Positions 8,659-17,432 are shown, counted from the stretch's first letter. The stretch is 64,000 nucleotides of DNA from Dyadobacter sp. CY347 (GCF_021502655.1 NZ_JAKFFT010000009.1:124001-188000), one strand, 5' to 3'. Notes: a model not told the origin generated them from the sequence alone. Program-made: numbers and translations.

Positions 8659-8830
8659 GTTACAAAATGCCTGGAAGCAACAAAAAATGAATTTGGAAGA
8701 TCAGCTGATCTCTGAAGAAGAAATTCTGTTTGCAATACTTCCGGATCATGACAAACAACAGAAAGCTCGACGGCTGCTTTACAACGCATCGTCTTTTGTA
8801 TTCTTACTTATCTTTTGTCAAACCTGTTAA
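8645..8830 (+). pseudogene. Truncated partner gene of the ECF sigma factor
   Basis: The 61-residue product begins like the small cytoplasmic head of the membrane proteins that follow ECF sigma genes in this phylum (NAWKQQKMNLEDQLISEEE). It ends just as the first transmembrane helix begins (SSFVFLLIFCQTC). Its stop codon overlaps the ATG of the lgt gene by one base (TAATG). The likely history is a deletion that joined the front of the partner gene to foreign DNA carrying lgt. Confidence 0.6.
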
Positions 8831-9642
8831 TGCTAAGTTACATAATATGGGATGTTGAGCCAGAAGTATTCTCTTGGTCAACTGTGCCGCGTTGGTATGG
8901 TGTTTTTTGGGCAATTGGGATCTTCCTGAGCATTGCTGTTGCAGGTTATATCTTTAAAATAGAGAAGCGTCAACCCAAAGAAGTCGATGAACTTACCCTG
9001 TATTTAATTATTGGCACCTTGGTTGGCGCACGGTTAGGGCACATTTTGTTTTATGACCCCCTGCATTACTGGCAGCATCCGATCGAGATTTTGCCTGTCT
9101 CCTTAACTCCTTCATTTCATTTTACCGGTCTAGCAGGACTAGCTAGCCATGGAGGCGGGATTGGCTTGATCACTTCGGCCTTCATTTTCGCCAGGCGAAA
9201 AAAAATGGATTTCCTTTGGCTCTTAGACCGGATTGCTATCGTAGTCCCATTATGCGGGGCATTCATACGATTAGGAAATCTAATGAATTCGGAAATGATC
9301 GGAGTACCTAGTAATATGCCTTGGGCATTTGTCTTCAACAATATTGATAATATTCCAAGACACCCGGCTCAGTTGTACGAAGCGGTTTATTGTGGTTTAA
9401 TATTCGGCCTTATCTTTTATTTATGGCACCGCAAACGGCATCAATGGAGCAATGGAGTTCTGTTTGGCATAATGATATCAATCCTTTTCTCCTTCCGCTT
9501 TATAGATGAGTTCTTTAAAGAAAATCAGGAAGCGTTTGAAAATGACATGATAATCAATATGGGTCAAATACTTAGCATTCCATTCATTCTACTTGGTTTG
9601 CTCATTATCACTATTCGTATCAACAAGCCTATTCATAAGTGA
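8830..9642 (+). CDS. lgt: Prolipoprotein diacylglyceryl transferase
   Basis: Lgt moves a diacylglyceryl group from phosphatidylglycerol to the lipobox cysteine of prolipoproteins in the inner membrane. The 270-residue protein has about seven hydrophobic segments and the family motifs GARLGHILFYDP, SHGGGIG (catalytic-region His), FIRLGNLMNSEMIG (essential Arg and the Asn/Glu block) and HPAQLYEA. ATG 8830 is preferred over TTG 8815 because it starts the normal N-terminus. It is translationally coupled to the truncated sigma partner. It may be an accessory paralog, since a housekeeping lgt is expected elsewhere, but this window cannot show that. The many lipoprotein genes around it are notable. 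Confidence 0.9.
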   Translation: MLSYIIWDVEPEVFSWSTVPRWYGVFWAIGIFLSIAVAGYIFKIEKRQPKEVDELTLYLIIGTLVGARLGHILFYDPLHYWQHPIEILPVSLTPSFHFTGLAGLASHGGGIGLITSAFIFARRKKMDFLWLLDRIAIVVPLCGAFIRLGNLMNSEMIGVPSNMPWAFVFNNIDNIPRHPAQLYEAVYCGLIFGLIFYLWHRKRHQWSNGVLFGIMISILFSFRFIDEFFKENQEAFENDMIINMGQILSIPFILLGLLIITIRINKPIHK

Positions 9643-10070
9643 ATGCAGACGAAGGACGTGCTCTATTTAACGTATATCAAGTTTCATTAACTGTACAATT
9701 TCTATTTTCTTGTCAATAATATGGCATAAAACGAGACGCGTCGATAGTTCGTTTTAACGACGGTTTGAATGAACCCAGGCTATGTATAAAGAGATTGGAT
9801 GATTGCCGATTGTGTAAAGATTCGTTCGTTTTATTATATACCTGATGGGCCTAGAATCAGATCTCCAATAAAAGCATCAAGCTTTTTTGCACAAAAATTC
9901 TAGAGTTCACTGAGAGTGGATGTAGGTGCCAATATTCAGGACGGGCCATAGTAATTATACCAGACAACTCAGTTGTAAGAAGTCTGCTTATATTCCTAGG
10001 TCAGGAAAGCGGATTAATAGCTCAATGGTTGCACCTGATTATGTTTTCTAAACAATGTTAAAAATGCTAT
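9643..10070. other. Intergenic stretch with repeat family C copy 2
   Basis: No gene is supported in these 430 bases. Repeat family C copy 2 lies at 9762-9833. The remainder is AT-rich and without open frames of interest. Confidence 0.5.
9762..9833. repeat. Repeat family C, copy 2
   Basis: It shares GGTTTGAATGAACC, TGTATAAAGAGATTGG and GATTCGTTCG blocks with copy 1 at 6616-6700. A still shorter match (TTTAAATGAACCC) occurs near 11736. Confidence 0.6.
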
Positions 10071-10090
10071 ATTTCACATTTATGTGAAAT
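10071..10090. promoter_or_regulatory. Palindromic operator of the TetR-family gene
   Basis: ATTTCACA and TGTGAAAT are perfect arms around TTTA. The site ends 18 bases before the regulator's ATG. A Bacteroidota -7 box, TACATTTG, follows at 10097-10104, so a bound repressor would cover the promoter. Autoregulation is inferred. Confidence 0.7.
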
Positions 10091-10108
10091 TAATCTTACA
10101 TTTGTGCT

Positions 10109-10663
10109 ATGAAAGATACCAAGGTACAAATCGTGGAGTCCGCCATTACGGTTTTTAATACAGACTATTCAGCTTCGCTGGATATGGTTGCGGAAAAAGC
10201 AGGGATACACCGGCGGACGCTGCACCTGTACTTTGGCAATCGACAAGCACTGATTGCGTGTTGCAAAGCTGAGATGATGACGACTTGCCAACAGGCTATG
10301 ACAGTGGCTTATCAAGCTTCAAGCGACCCTGCAAAACAACTTGAATTGATGCTGTATGCCGGAATAGATTGTGGTGCCAAGTATGCATTTTTAGATAAGA
10401 TTTATGGACATACTGCATATGGCGATGTAACGCAGGATGAGAAAAACGGCACATACGACTCCATCAAGGCCAAGTGGTTCAAAGTGATTGCTTCCCTTCA
10501 GCAAAACGGCCTGGTCAACCAACAGCTCTCAATAGCCTGGATTTTTGCCTTATTTGGCAGCATGATCACTAATACAATCAATGTAAGCAACTCAGGCGAT
10601 GTTGCTCAAAACGATATTAAAGCTTTTGCGTGGTATTCCTTTAGCAAAAGCATTGGTTTGTAA
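10109..10663 (+). CDS. TetR/AcrR-family transcriptional regulator
   Basis: The 184-residue protein has an N-terminal helix-turn-helix (LDMVAEKAGIHRRTLHLYFGNRQALI) in the TetR pattern, followed by a helical ligand-binding domain. It starts almost at the expected transcription start, so the message may be nearly leaderless. A perfect palindrome lies just upstream. The epoxide-hydrolase-like gene follows 46 bases later on the same strand, so the regulator probably controls itself and that enzyme. The ligand is not known. Confidence 0.85.
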   Translation: MKDTKVQIVESAITVFNTDYSASLDMVAEKAGIHRRTLHLYFGNRQALIACCKAEMMTTCQQAMTVAYQASSDPAKQLELMLYAGIDCGAKYAFLDKIYGHTAYGDVTQDEKNGTYDSIKAKWFKVIASLQQNGLVNQQLSIAWIFALFGSMITNTINVSNSGDVAQNDIKAFAWYSFSKSIGL

Positions 10664-10709
10664 TTGAACGTTGATGAATTAGAATATTTCTTAAAACAAT
10701 ACATACAAC

Positions 10710-11588
10710 ATGAGTGATCAAGAGCTGATCCGGGGACTTCCGGGTTTTGAGAATAAATATCTGGACGTGAATGGTACACCTTTACATGTTGTGGAAGGTG
10801 GCAGTGGCCACCCTTTGCTGCTGCTTCCAGGTTGGCCGCAGACCTGGTGGGCTTTCAGTAAGATTATGCCGATCCTGGCGCAGCATTTTCAGGTTATTGC
10901 CGTTGATGTCCGGGGCATGGGCACTTCCGCTAAGCCGGAAACTGGTTATGACAAGAAAAATATGGCCCTGGATATCTATGAGCTGGTAAAGAGGTACAAA
11001 TTCGAAAAGGTCTATATAGCCGGACATGATATCAGCACCACCATTGTCCATAGTTTCGCCGCTCAGTTTGCTGAGATTACCGCAAAAGCAGTTTTTTTAG
11101 ACACGGTTCCCATCGACGAGAACATTCATCGTATTCCAATGCTTGCGCCAGCGGGCTATCCAGCTGGCGCATTCTATCCCTGGTGGATTGCATTTAATCA
11201 GGTTCAGGATTTACCAGAAGAGTTGCTTGAAAACCGAAGCCATATTTTACTGGATTATATGTTTGATAATCTGAGCTTTGATAAAAGTTCTATAACAGAG
11301 TACGACCGTTTGGTGTATGCGGCATCTTACAACCAGATCGGTAATATCCGGGCTGCCAACAAGTGGTACCAGAGCTTTCCGCAAGATGCTATTGATAGTA
11401 AAGGTTATCAGAAATTATCAATGCCGGTTCTGGGCATCGCAGGCGAAGGGAATAATATGCTCGAAGCTGGACTGCAAATAATTGCTGAGCACTATCAATG
11501 GCATACAATACCCAAAACCGGCCATTTCCTTGTTGAAGAAAGCCCTACGGAGGTAGCTGAACTGATGATCAGATTTCTTAACGGGTAA
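10710..11588 (+). CDS. Alpha/beta hydrolase, epoxide-hydrolase type
   Basis: The 292-residue protein has the HG-like oxyanion region LLLPGWPQTWWAF, the strand VDVRGMGTS, and the nucleophile elbow GHDIST. An Asp nucleophile, rather than Ser, is the hallmark of epoxide hydrolases and haloalkane dehalogenases. The His is in KTGHFLVEESP. There is no signal peptide, so it is cytoplasmic. It is likely co-transcribed with the TetR gene. An epoxide or a related xenobiotic is a reasonable substrate class, but the exact one cannot be read from sequence. Confidence 0.8.
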   Translation: MSDQELIRGLPGFENKYLDVNGTPLHVVEGGSGHPLLLLPGWPQTWWAFSKIMPILAQHFQVIAVDVRGMGTSAKPETGYDKKNMALDIYELVKRYKFEKVYIAGHDISTTIVHSFAAQFAEITAKAVFLDTVPIDENIHRIPMLAPAGYPAGAFYPWWIAFNQVQDLPEELLENRSHILLDYMFDNLSFDKSSITEYDRLVYAASYNQIGNIRAANKWYQSFPQDAIDSKGYQKLSMPVLGIAGEGNNMLEAGLQIIAEHYQWHTIPKTGHFLVEESPTEVAELMIRFLNG

Positions 11589-11908
11589 CACAGGGAAGGG
11601 ACTACTGTATTAGGGGTTCAGTATCATTTATCATAATCGGTAGAGTGGAATCTGCAGGTTATTGTTGAAGCATATTGGTATGAACCAATAAAATCAGTGA
11701 AAACCGAGGTGTCCAAGAGTACGGAAAAACCACTGTTTAAATGAACCCATCACTACAAATATCTCTGTCAAAACAGTGCACACAATTCTAAAATCCACAC
11801 CCAATCAAGGTGATCTGCACAAAAATGAAGTTGTAGTCATGCAGCTGACATACAGCTGTCATCGCCGCTAAATACCTTTGGAATGACGAAAACAAAATAT
11901 TCAGTTTT
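11589..11908. other. Intergenic stretch without a supported gene
   Basis: About 320 bases. A short match to repeat family C (TTTAAATGAACCC near 11736) is visible and nothing else that I can support. Confidence 0.4.
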
Positions 11909-12288
11909 ATGAAATTTACATCCATTAGAATTATTACCGCAAACATTAACCCTCTAATCGCTTTTTATGAAAGAGTTACAGGTTTGCCGGTTACCCAGCA
12001 TACGGAAGATTTTGCAGAGTTGCGTTCTTCATCTTTCATAATAGCGATAGGCAGTACCGCACCTTAAAACTTTTCGGAGGAGCTCATCTTGCGAAACCGG
12101 CTTCAAATTACTCCGTAATACTGGAGTTTCATGTGGATGACGTCGATGCTGAATTTCATAATCTTAAAGAATTCCTGGGAGATAATATTTTTCAGACACC
12201 AACGACAATGCCATGGGGCAACCGCTCAATGCTGTTTCGTGATCTTGATGGAAACCTTGTGAATTTCTTTACGCCTGCCACCTTATAA
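11909..12288 (+). pseudogene. VOC (glyoxalase/bleomycin-resistance) family gene, frameshifted
   Basis: The first frame reads MKFTSIRIITANINPLIAFY and runs to IAIGSTAP, then a stop at about 12066. The rest of the domain continues in another frame: KLFGGAHLAKPASNY, ILEFHVDDVDAEFHNL, and the usual end MPWGNRSMLFRDLDGNLVNF, with the metal-binding Glu/His in EFHVDD. One base lost near 12062 (GSTA-TLKLF is the expected junction) explains the break. The rest of the domain looks undamaged, so the loss is recent or a sequencing error. Intact members bind a metal and act on small molecules. Confidence 0.85.
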
Positions 12289-12390
12289 GCAGACTAATAC
12301 AGTTTGGGCTATTGACACTTCCCCTTCTATATTATCGACAGCTATTAGGTTGTCGCTACTAGCAATTTAGGGCTATGTTTTTCAAAAAGA

Positions 12391-12433
12391 CCTGTTGCCA
12401 AATATATAATTTAATTATATATTTGGCAACAGG
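12391..12433. promoter_or_regulatory. Perfect 20-bp inverted repeat before a start codon
   Basis: The arms at 12391-12410 and 12414-12433 are exact complements with only TTA between them. The outer part is CCTGTTGCCAAA and the inner part is all A/T. It ends 6 bases before the ATG at 12440, the same spacing as the palindrome at 6767-6807. There is no T-run after it. It could be an operator, a stable 5' mRNA hairpin, or the tip of a lost mobile element. Confidence 0.65.
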
Positions 12434-12439
12434 TAAACG

Positions 12440-13261
12440 ATGGAATCGATGATACAACATTTTTTAGTTGCCTTGCTAATAACCATAATAGCTTTTTCTG
12501 GTGATATTTCATTTGCTCAATCCAGAGAGTTAAAGGGCACCTGGATCAGCGCAGAACAAGATCTGATTGAAATTCTAGACACAGGTCAAACCTCCAATAA
12601 TTATCTAGCCAATAAGCTGTTAAATGAAGATCGTTTTGAGCTGTACATTTTAGGCGACACATTAAGCTTTCAACAGACGTACACTACTTCTGCAACAAAT
12701 TTCAAGGTTGAATATACTGATCGCTGTGATTTGAAAATTGTCAGTGTAAACGACTCAGCTCTTGTGGTTAAACCCGTTTCCGAATTCTCAAAAAAGTATT
12801 TTCAGGATCGTCCCATTATCCGTTTGAGAAGGAAGGAGCTCATTGTTGACAAAACATTAGTTTTTGAAAGACTGTTCTACCAAGCGATTTGGAGTGGGCC
12901 AACCATTGAGTTAGAGGTTGATAGCACCAGACATGCTTACATGAATTATACAAATACAGATGAAGACTACAAAGTTACTTTGGCAACCGGCAGTTATTCA
13001 GCAGTGTTGAATGATGAAACGTTCAACGAGTTAATTTGTCAATTACAAAACTGCAGTTTACGCTCATTAAGATTTATAGATGTTAAGGGAGCCGATTCAC
13101 CAGTTAAAACATTGATCGTTTATTCTAATGGTAAGCGCAAATATCTTAAATCCATTGCTCCTCCCCGAATAGCAGAAGACCTTTTACGCTTTATTAATTG
13201 GCAATTGGTTGGTTATGACAAATGGACACCAGCAGTCCATAAAATGGAAATTAAGCGCTAG
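12440..13261 (+). CDS. Secreted protein of unknown function, DUF6438-like C-terminus
   Basis: The 273-residue protein has a signal peptide (cleavage probably after SFAQ) and an N-terminal beta-rich part beginning RELKGTWISAEQDL, which is lipocalin-like in its first strand. A second part from about residue 150 (IELEVDSTRHAYMNYTN and SYSAVLNDETFNELICQL) resembles the domain annotated DUF6438 in Bacteroidota. The family assignment is tentative. A perfect 20-bp palindrome lies right before the start codon. A small membrane-protein gene follows 15 bases later. Confidence 0.6.
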   Translation: MESMIQHFLVALLITIIAFSGDISFAQSRELKGTWISAEQDLIEILDTGQTSNNYLANKLLNEDRFELYILGDTLSFQQTYTTSATNFKVEYTDRCDLKIVSVNDSALVVKPVSEFSKKYFQDRPIIRLRRKELIVDKTLVFERLFYQAIWSGPTIELEVDSTRHAYMNYTNTDEDYKVTLATGSYSAVLNDETFNELICQLQNCSLRSLRFIDVKGADSPVKTLIVYSNGKRKYLKSIAPPRIAEDLLRFINWQLVGYDKWTPAVHKMEIKR

Positions 13262-13276
13262 CTTGTAAGTCATACC

Positions 13277-13567
13277 TTGGATCTTATGGAGCAAAGACCT
13301 TATGCATTTCGACATGTCCTCAGTCTTTTAGCAGGATCTGCTGTCGGATGGTTGTCGATGGTAGAATTCACCTCATGGATATTACCGTCCTACCCATTCA
13401 GCTTCGTACATGAGATGTTGTGGGGACTTATCTTCTTCATCTTTTTTTGTGTAATAATGATACGTATAAATTGGGAGATGAAAATTACAATCGGGGTAGT
13501 GTTCCGGATCTTCATTGCATGTATCGCAATACCTTATCTGCTCTTTTATTTTTTCTCTTTATCATAA
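13277..13567 (+). CDS. Small membrane protein, function unknown
   Basis: The 96-residue protein has about three hydrophobic helices (around residues 14-32, 42-62 and 70-94) and almost no soluble part. It begins 15 bases after the secreted DUF6438-like gene on the same strand and may be its operon partner. No family is recognised. Confidence 0.5.
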   Translation: MDLMEQRPYAFRHVLSLLAGSAVGWLSMVEFTSWILPSYPFSFVHEMLWGLIFFIFFCVIMIRINWEMKITIGVVFRIFIACIAIPYLLFYFFSLS

Positions 13568-13936
13568 AATTCTTTTGGTTGCATAGAAGATCCTTCCTTT
13601 TACCCTCGCAGCCTCCCTCCCATTTTGCTCACCGAGTGCTTCAAGCTTCATATTGTTGAATTCCGCCACGAGTTAGGTTCTACACTGTCAGTTAAGCAAT
13701 GTTGAAAATAACTGGCCTTAGCGGTTGTCTCACTAATTCAGTCATAGGTACAGATCTGCAACATTGATATTTGAGATGGTGAAACAAGACATTTATGATA
13801 TAACTAAATGTATAGTAAGTTGACCCATCAACTAGTAACTTAAAACGGACGTTTCTTGCGACAAATCCTGAATACAGTCAAATCTGTACAGATACCTGTA
13901 TTAAGTATTGCTTGGCGAACCTTCCGGTTCGATACA
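13568..13936. other. Intergenic stretch without a supported gene
   Basis: About 370 bases between a plus-strand membrane gene and a minus-strand secreted-protein gene. I see no gene, no strong hairpin and no copy of the repeat families A-C. Confidence 0.4.
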
Positions 13937-14347
13937 TCATCTGAATCTGATTAGAAATTCCATTTTTGTTATCTTGGGTGGTGAAAGTATTTCCGTCTTT
14001 ATAATCTCAATTTTCTCCGATACATGCTTTTGAAGGAAGCGTTCGAATTGTTTGACAGTATCAGTTCTTTCTGAAATATGCTGTTGGTAATTTAAGTTAA
14101 TCTTCCCTTTAACTTTTATCGCTAGCACTTCTGTATACAATAGCCTGCCTAAGTCATTCACAGAAATTTGGACTGCTGCGTATCCATTGACAGACTTACC
14201 ACCTAGGTCGCTAGGAAGGCTTACATATGGCGACTGCCTTTTGATTACAAAGTATGATATTTTAACAGGATCAATTATTTCTTGTCCAAGTGAACGGTTA
14301 ATGTCAAACAGAAATATGCAGAGTATAAGGGGGATCGCAAGTTTCAT
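13937..14347 (-). CDS. Small secreted protein, function unknown
   Basis: The 136-residue protein has a signal peptide (MKLAIPLILCIFLFDINRSLG) and a mature domain with GYAAVQISVNDLGRLLYTEV, which recalls the C-terminal domain of TonB-like proteins (a strand-turn-strand with a conserved Gly). The match is too weak to name. It stands alone on the minus strand. Confidence 0.5.
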   Translation of the reverse strand: MKLAIPLILCIFLFDINRSLGQEIIDPVKISYFVIKRQSPYVSLPSDLGGKSVNGYAAVQISVNDLGRLLYTEVLAIKVKGKINLNYQQHISERTDTVKQFERFLQKHVSEKIEIIKTEILSPPKITKMEFLIRFR

Positions 14348-14532
14348 AGAACCAAAATCCAGTCAATATATAAATAAATTTAATATTGTATAGATTTAAC
14401 TGATCAGCAAAACCTACGCGCAATCTCAGAAAACGCTCGGACGTGAGACACTCATCCCTGCTGATCATGATTTAAAACAGTCGCACGGATCGGACGTTAT
14501 CTGCGATAGATCATAGGGCCATTATTCGTAGC

Positions 14533-14979
14533 TTATTTGATTCGTTTCCATTTTGAGATAGAGAATATAGGTGAACTATTTTCTGCTTGAAGCTCCATTG
14601 TATCAGCATAAAACTTAGCCGTGTAATAAAATCTCAATTGATATCCGTCATTATAAGTAGTTCCGATATTTAGCAGGGTATCAATCCAGTATTTTCTTTT
14701 TATTGTTCTTTTTGTAGCGTATTCATATTCCAGCAGCACACTATCAGGGAGAAAGTGCCAGGAGGCAGGCGGATTAACAATAGGAGGTTGGTATTCTCCA
14801 TTACCAAGATAGAATTCCTCCCATTTGCCGAGAATTTGCTGTTTTGGATCGACTTTGTCTTTTTTGCATCCTGCATTGAGTAATATCAGGACAAGCGCAA
14901 GAGATATTTTAATCTGGGTCAGATAAATGAACGTTTTGCGCCGTGACTTGATCCGGGAAGAGAGTCGGAAACTTTCCAT
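14533..14979 (-). CDS. Lipocalin-like small lipoprotein
   Basis: The 148-residue protein has a long basic N-terminus, a hydrophobic segment and lipobox LNAGC. The mature part begins ILGKWEEFYLGNGEY and ends SPIFSISKWKRIK, the pattern of the lipocalin-like lipoprotein families common in Bacteroidota. The start is uncertain: a shorter form beginning nearer the hydrophobic stretch is possible. Its ligand and role are unknown. Confidence 0.55.
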   Translation of the reverse strand: MESFRLSSRIKSRRKTFIYLTQIKISLALVLILLNAGCKKDKVDPKQQILGKWEEFYLGNGEYQPPIVNPPASWHFLPDSVLLEYEYATKRTIKRKYWIDTLLNIGTTYNDGYQLRFYYTAKFYADTMELQAENSSPIFSISKWKRIK

Positions 14980-15177
14980 GATTCAATAATAGGTAGTTTA
15001 AACTGAGACACTCTGTTGACGTCATAAGTTGTAATAATACTAAAAAACCACGCTCTTTTTTATATTGCTTATATAACTCAGATAGACTGAATTGATGCTA
15101 TTCTCATAGATCCTAGCTTGGAGAAATGGTTTAACTGATAAAGTTGCGTTCTGGAGCAAGTGGGAAGAGTGCGTTCT

Positions 15178-15252
15178 CCTTGTACTATCCCAAGATCTTT
15201 CACAAAACGCCAAAGCCCCTCTTGTTCTGTGTTTTCTCATTTAACACAAATG
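15178..15252. repeat. Dispersed repeat family A, copy 2
   Basis: The core CTCTTGTTCTGTGTTTTC followed by CATTTAACA matches copies 1, 3 and 4. The stop codon of the minus-strand gene at 15241 lies inside this repeat. Confidence 0.7.
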
Positions 15253-15891
15253 AGTTAAGTTTGAATTTAACAACTCTTTAAGTTTTTGGTAACCAGAAAG
15301 ATAGAATCCATTTGCGAAATATTTATAATAAGAGTGGTAAATCTTATCAAGCTCATCATAGTTCTCGCGTTTAACCAACTTTGCAATTATTAATGCTTTC
15401 ATACCTTTAAAAATGTCACCAGTTAGCGATGTATCCATTGGATTCGAGTTTAGTTTTTCGTCTAATGCTTGCAGATCATTATATGCTTCAAAAAAAGGTA
15501 TTGCTACATTTTTGAACAATTCAAATAGATCACTTACAATAGCATTGATTTGAGATTCATTGGATAATTGAAAACTAAGACTATTAGATGATAATCTTTC
15601 TAAATCTTCAATTGATGTGCCTACAGTTGGTGTTCCTTTCTGATACTTCTTTTCGAAGTCAGATATCTGATGAAACAAATTCTCAATAGTATCAAAACGA
15701 ATTAGCAAACTTGACTTAATCTCCCAGCCATCATCCCTAATTAAGAAGACAAGTTGATATTTGTTCCATCCAAAATTGGTCTTTTTAATAAATTCAAAAT
15801 TTGCTTTTGATGTTTTGTATCCAAAAGAGCTTAGTTTCACACTTAAGGAATTTAAGACCTCATACCTCAAAAATTCTCTTTTTGTCATCAC
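15241..15891 (-). CDS. Cytoplasmic protein of unknown function
   Basis: The 216-residue protein has no signal peptide or membrane helix. It has alternating hydrophobic/charged strands near the N-terminus (YQLVFLIRDDGWEIKSSLLIRF) and a helical C-terminal half. It is framed tightly by repeat family A: copy 3 lies about 60 bases before its start and copy 2 covers its stop codon. That packaging looks like a module inserted between repeats. No family is recognised. Confidence 0.55.
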   Translation of the reverse strand: MMTKREFLRYEVLNSLSVKLSSFGYKTSKANFEFIKKTNFGWNKYQLVFLIRDDGWEIKSSLLIRFDTIENLFHQISDFEKKYQKGTPTVGTSIEDLERLSSNSLSFQLSNESQINAIVSDLFELFKNVAIPFFEAYNDLQALDEKLNSNPMDTSLTGDIFKGMKALIIAKLVKRENYDELDKIYHSYYKYFANGFYLSGYQKLKELLNSNLTHLC

Positions 15892-15948
15892 TTGAATCTT
15901 TTGGGAGTTGCTACTCTGATAAGAATGAAAAGTCCCACTTCCTTGAAG

Positions 15949-16012
15949 AAAATCAAGAACTTCGCGAAAACCCCTCTGACCCTCTTGTTCTGTGTTTCGT
16001 CATTTAACATAA
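15949..16012. repeat. Dispersed repeat family A, copy 3
   Basis: CTGACCCTCTTGTTCTGTG and CATTTAACATAAA match copy 4 almost base for base. It separates two minus-strand orphan genes. Confidence 0.7.
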
Positions 16013-16071
16013 ATCTGTCTCATGAAATGGAGGTTCTATGATATCACTTATCTATATACAGTCAACCCTTC

Positions 16072-16575
16072 CTAAAAGTTCTTTAATTGATGGGTTTGGT
16101 GAGCACGCTTCAGCTTTGGAAAAAGGTAGCAAATTCCAATAGGTAGAAAGAAAAACATACTTACAACTAAGAAGCGATGATAGGTATTCAACTTGTTAGG
16201 ACCTAGGGTATATCTAATCTGTAATTCTGAAAGGAAGTATAATGAATACGAGAAAAAAATTAGCAGACACAAAGTTAGCAAAGATCCTACTAGACCAGTA
16301 AAGTGGATGCTTTCACCAGGTTGAACTAATATTGTCATTGATCCGAAAAAAATTAAAAGGAAAAATGTTGATATTAAAAACCCTATTTCACTTCCGAATT
16401 TAACTTTATCTCGACAGATATCATATGTGAATATATAGTAGCTGAAATGGATCACATAATAAATAATATAAAGTAATGAACGTATAAATTGCTCTTCAAC
16501 AAAATCGACGACGACTAATGGAAAGACGACGATAATAAAAATAATTAATGGGCTAATTTTTAGTATTTTATCCAT
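16072..16575 (-). CDS. Multi-pass membrane protein, function unknown
   Basis: The 167-residue protein consists of about five hydrophobic helices, beginning ISPLIIFIIVVFPLVVVDFV and ending in a short basic tail. There is no motif I recognise. Like the neighbouring gene it lies between two copies of repeat family A (copy 3 downstream, copy 4 about 130 bases upstream). Confidence 0.55.
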   Translation of the reverse strand: MDKILKISPLIIFIIVVFPLVVVDFVEEQFIRSLLYIIYYVIHFSYYIFTYDICRDKVKFGSEIGFLISTFFLLIFFGSMTILVQPGESIHFTGLVGSLLTLCLLIFFSYSLYFLSELQIRYTLGPNKLNTYHRFLVVSMFFFLPIGICYLFPKLKRAHQTHQLKNF

Positions 16576-16706
16576 GATTTCGTTTTAGGCTCTGTATTAA
16601 GCGTTTTCTAATCGTCAGCCAGTTATAAGGCAAATATAAAAAGCTTCATAGCCCGACTTACATAGTGCAGCTGCTTCGTCAGAACGCACCAGTAAAAGTC
16701 CAGCCT

Positions 16707-16834
16707 TCTTGTACTATCCCAAGGACTTTTTCAAAACCTCCCTGACCCTCTTGTTCTGTGTTTTCTCATTTAACATAAAAAGGGTATAAAAACTCACCGG
16801 CGGCTTTCCTGGGTTTTATTATGTTTTTTTTCAG
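16707..16834. repeat. Dispersed repeat family A, copy 4 (longest)
   Basis: It contains CTTGTACTATCCCAAG (shared with copy 2), the common core CTTGTTCTGTGTTTTC plus TTTAACATAAAAAGGG, and then a hairpin-like tail TATAAAAACTCA ... TGGGTTTTATTATG that reappears in copy 5. Confidence 0.7.
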
Positions 16835-16994
16835 TGATTAGAGGAGTTGCCATTTGCATTTTTTTACTTCAATTGATGTAATGGTTGATTAAAAATCATT
16901 ACAGTATAATAAAAGCCCTAATTATTCATCTATTCCAACCCTATCCACCGTATTTTGGTCTCGTCTATACTAGTTACTTTATTTCAAAAGAAAT

Positions 16995-17432
16995 TTGAAT
17001 ATTATGAATCTGAATAAAATAGTACGATTCACACTAGCACCTTTCCTGATGGTTTTTTTAAATATTCAATGCAAAGACCCTGATAAACAAGCTGGTCCCT
17101 GCAATTGTGACACTAAAACACGTAGGAAAGAGATAAAAAATGCAGAAGCTGTTGTAGTTCTAATTAAAGGTAACAATCCTCCTTATGGTAACACAGGCCC
17201 AGATGCATACATATTAAGTACTGCTCCCAGGGATTTTGAAGATTCATCATATATCGGCGGCGAAAATATTCTAGTACCATGTGGTTCGTTACCTGCGCAA
17301 TATCAGAAGCAAGGTACAAAGCTCATAGTCTCGTACAAACGTAAGGATTGTTACGGCGCCATGACAACCCCTACGCGTCGCACTAATTTTGGATATTTTG
17401 TTAACTTAACCTCCATTAGAATGAAGCCTTAG
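16995..17432 (+). CDS. Small lipoprotein, function unknown
   Basis: The 145-residue protein has an N-terminal signal with lipobox LNIQC and a short mature domain with several cysteines (GPCNCDTK, VPCGSL, KDCYG). The segment AEAVVVLIKGNNPPYG suggests a beta-barrel-like small domain, but no family is recognised. Start ATG 16995 is preceded by a typical AT-rich leader. It is followed at once by a fragment of repeat family B and then repeat A copy 5. Confidence 0.55.
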   Translation: MNIMNLNKIVRFTLAPFLMVFLNIQCKDPDKQAGPCNCDTKTRRKEIKNAEAVVVLIKGNNPPYGNTGPDAYILSTAPRDFEDSSYIGGENILVPCGSLPAQYQKQGTKLIVSYKRKDCYGAMTTPTRRTNFGYFVNLTSIRMKP

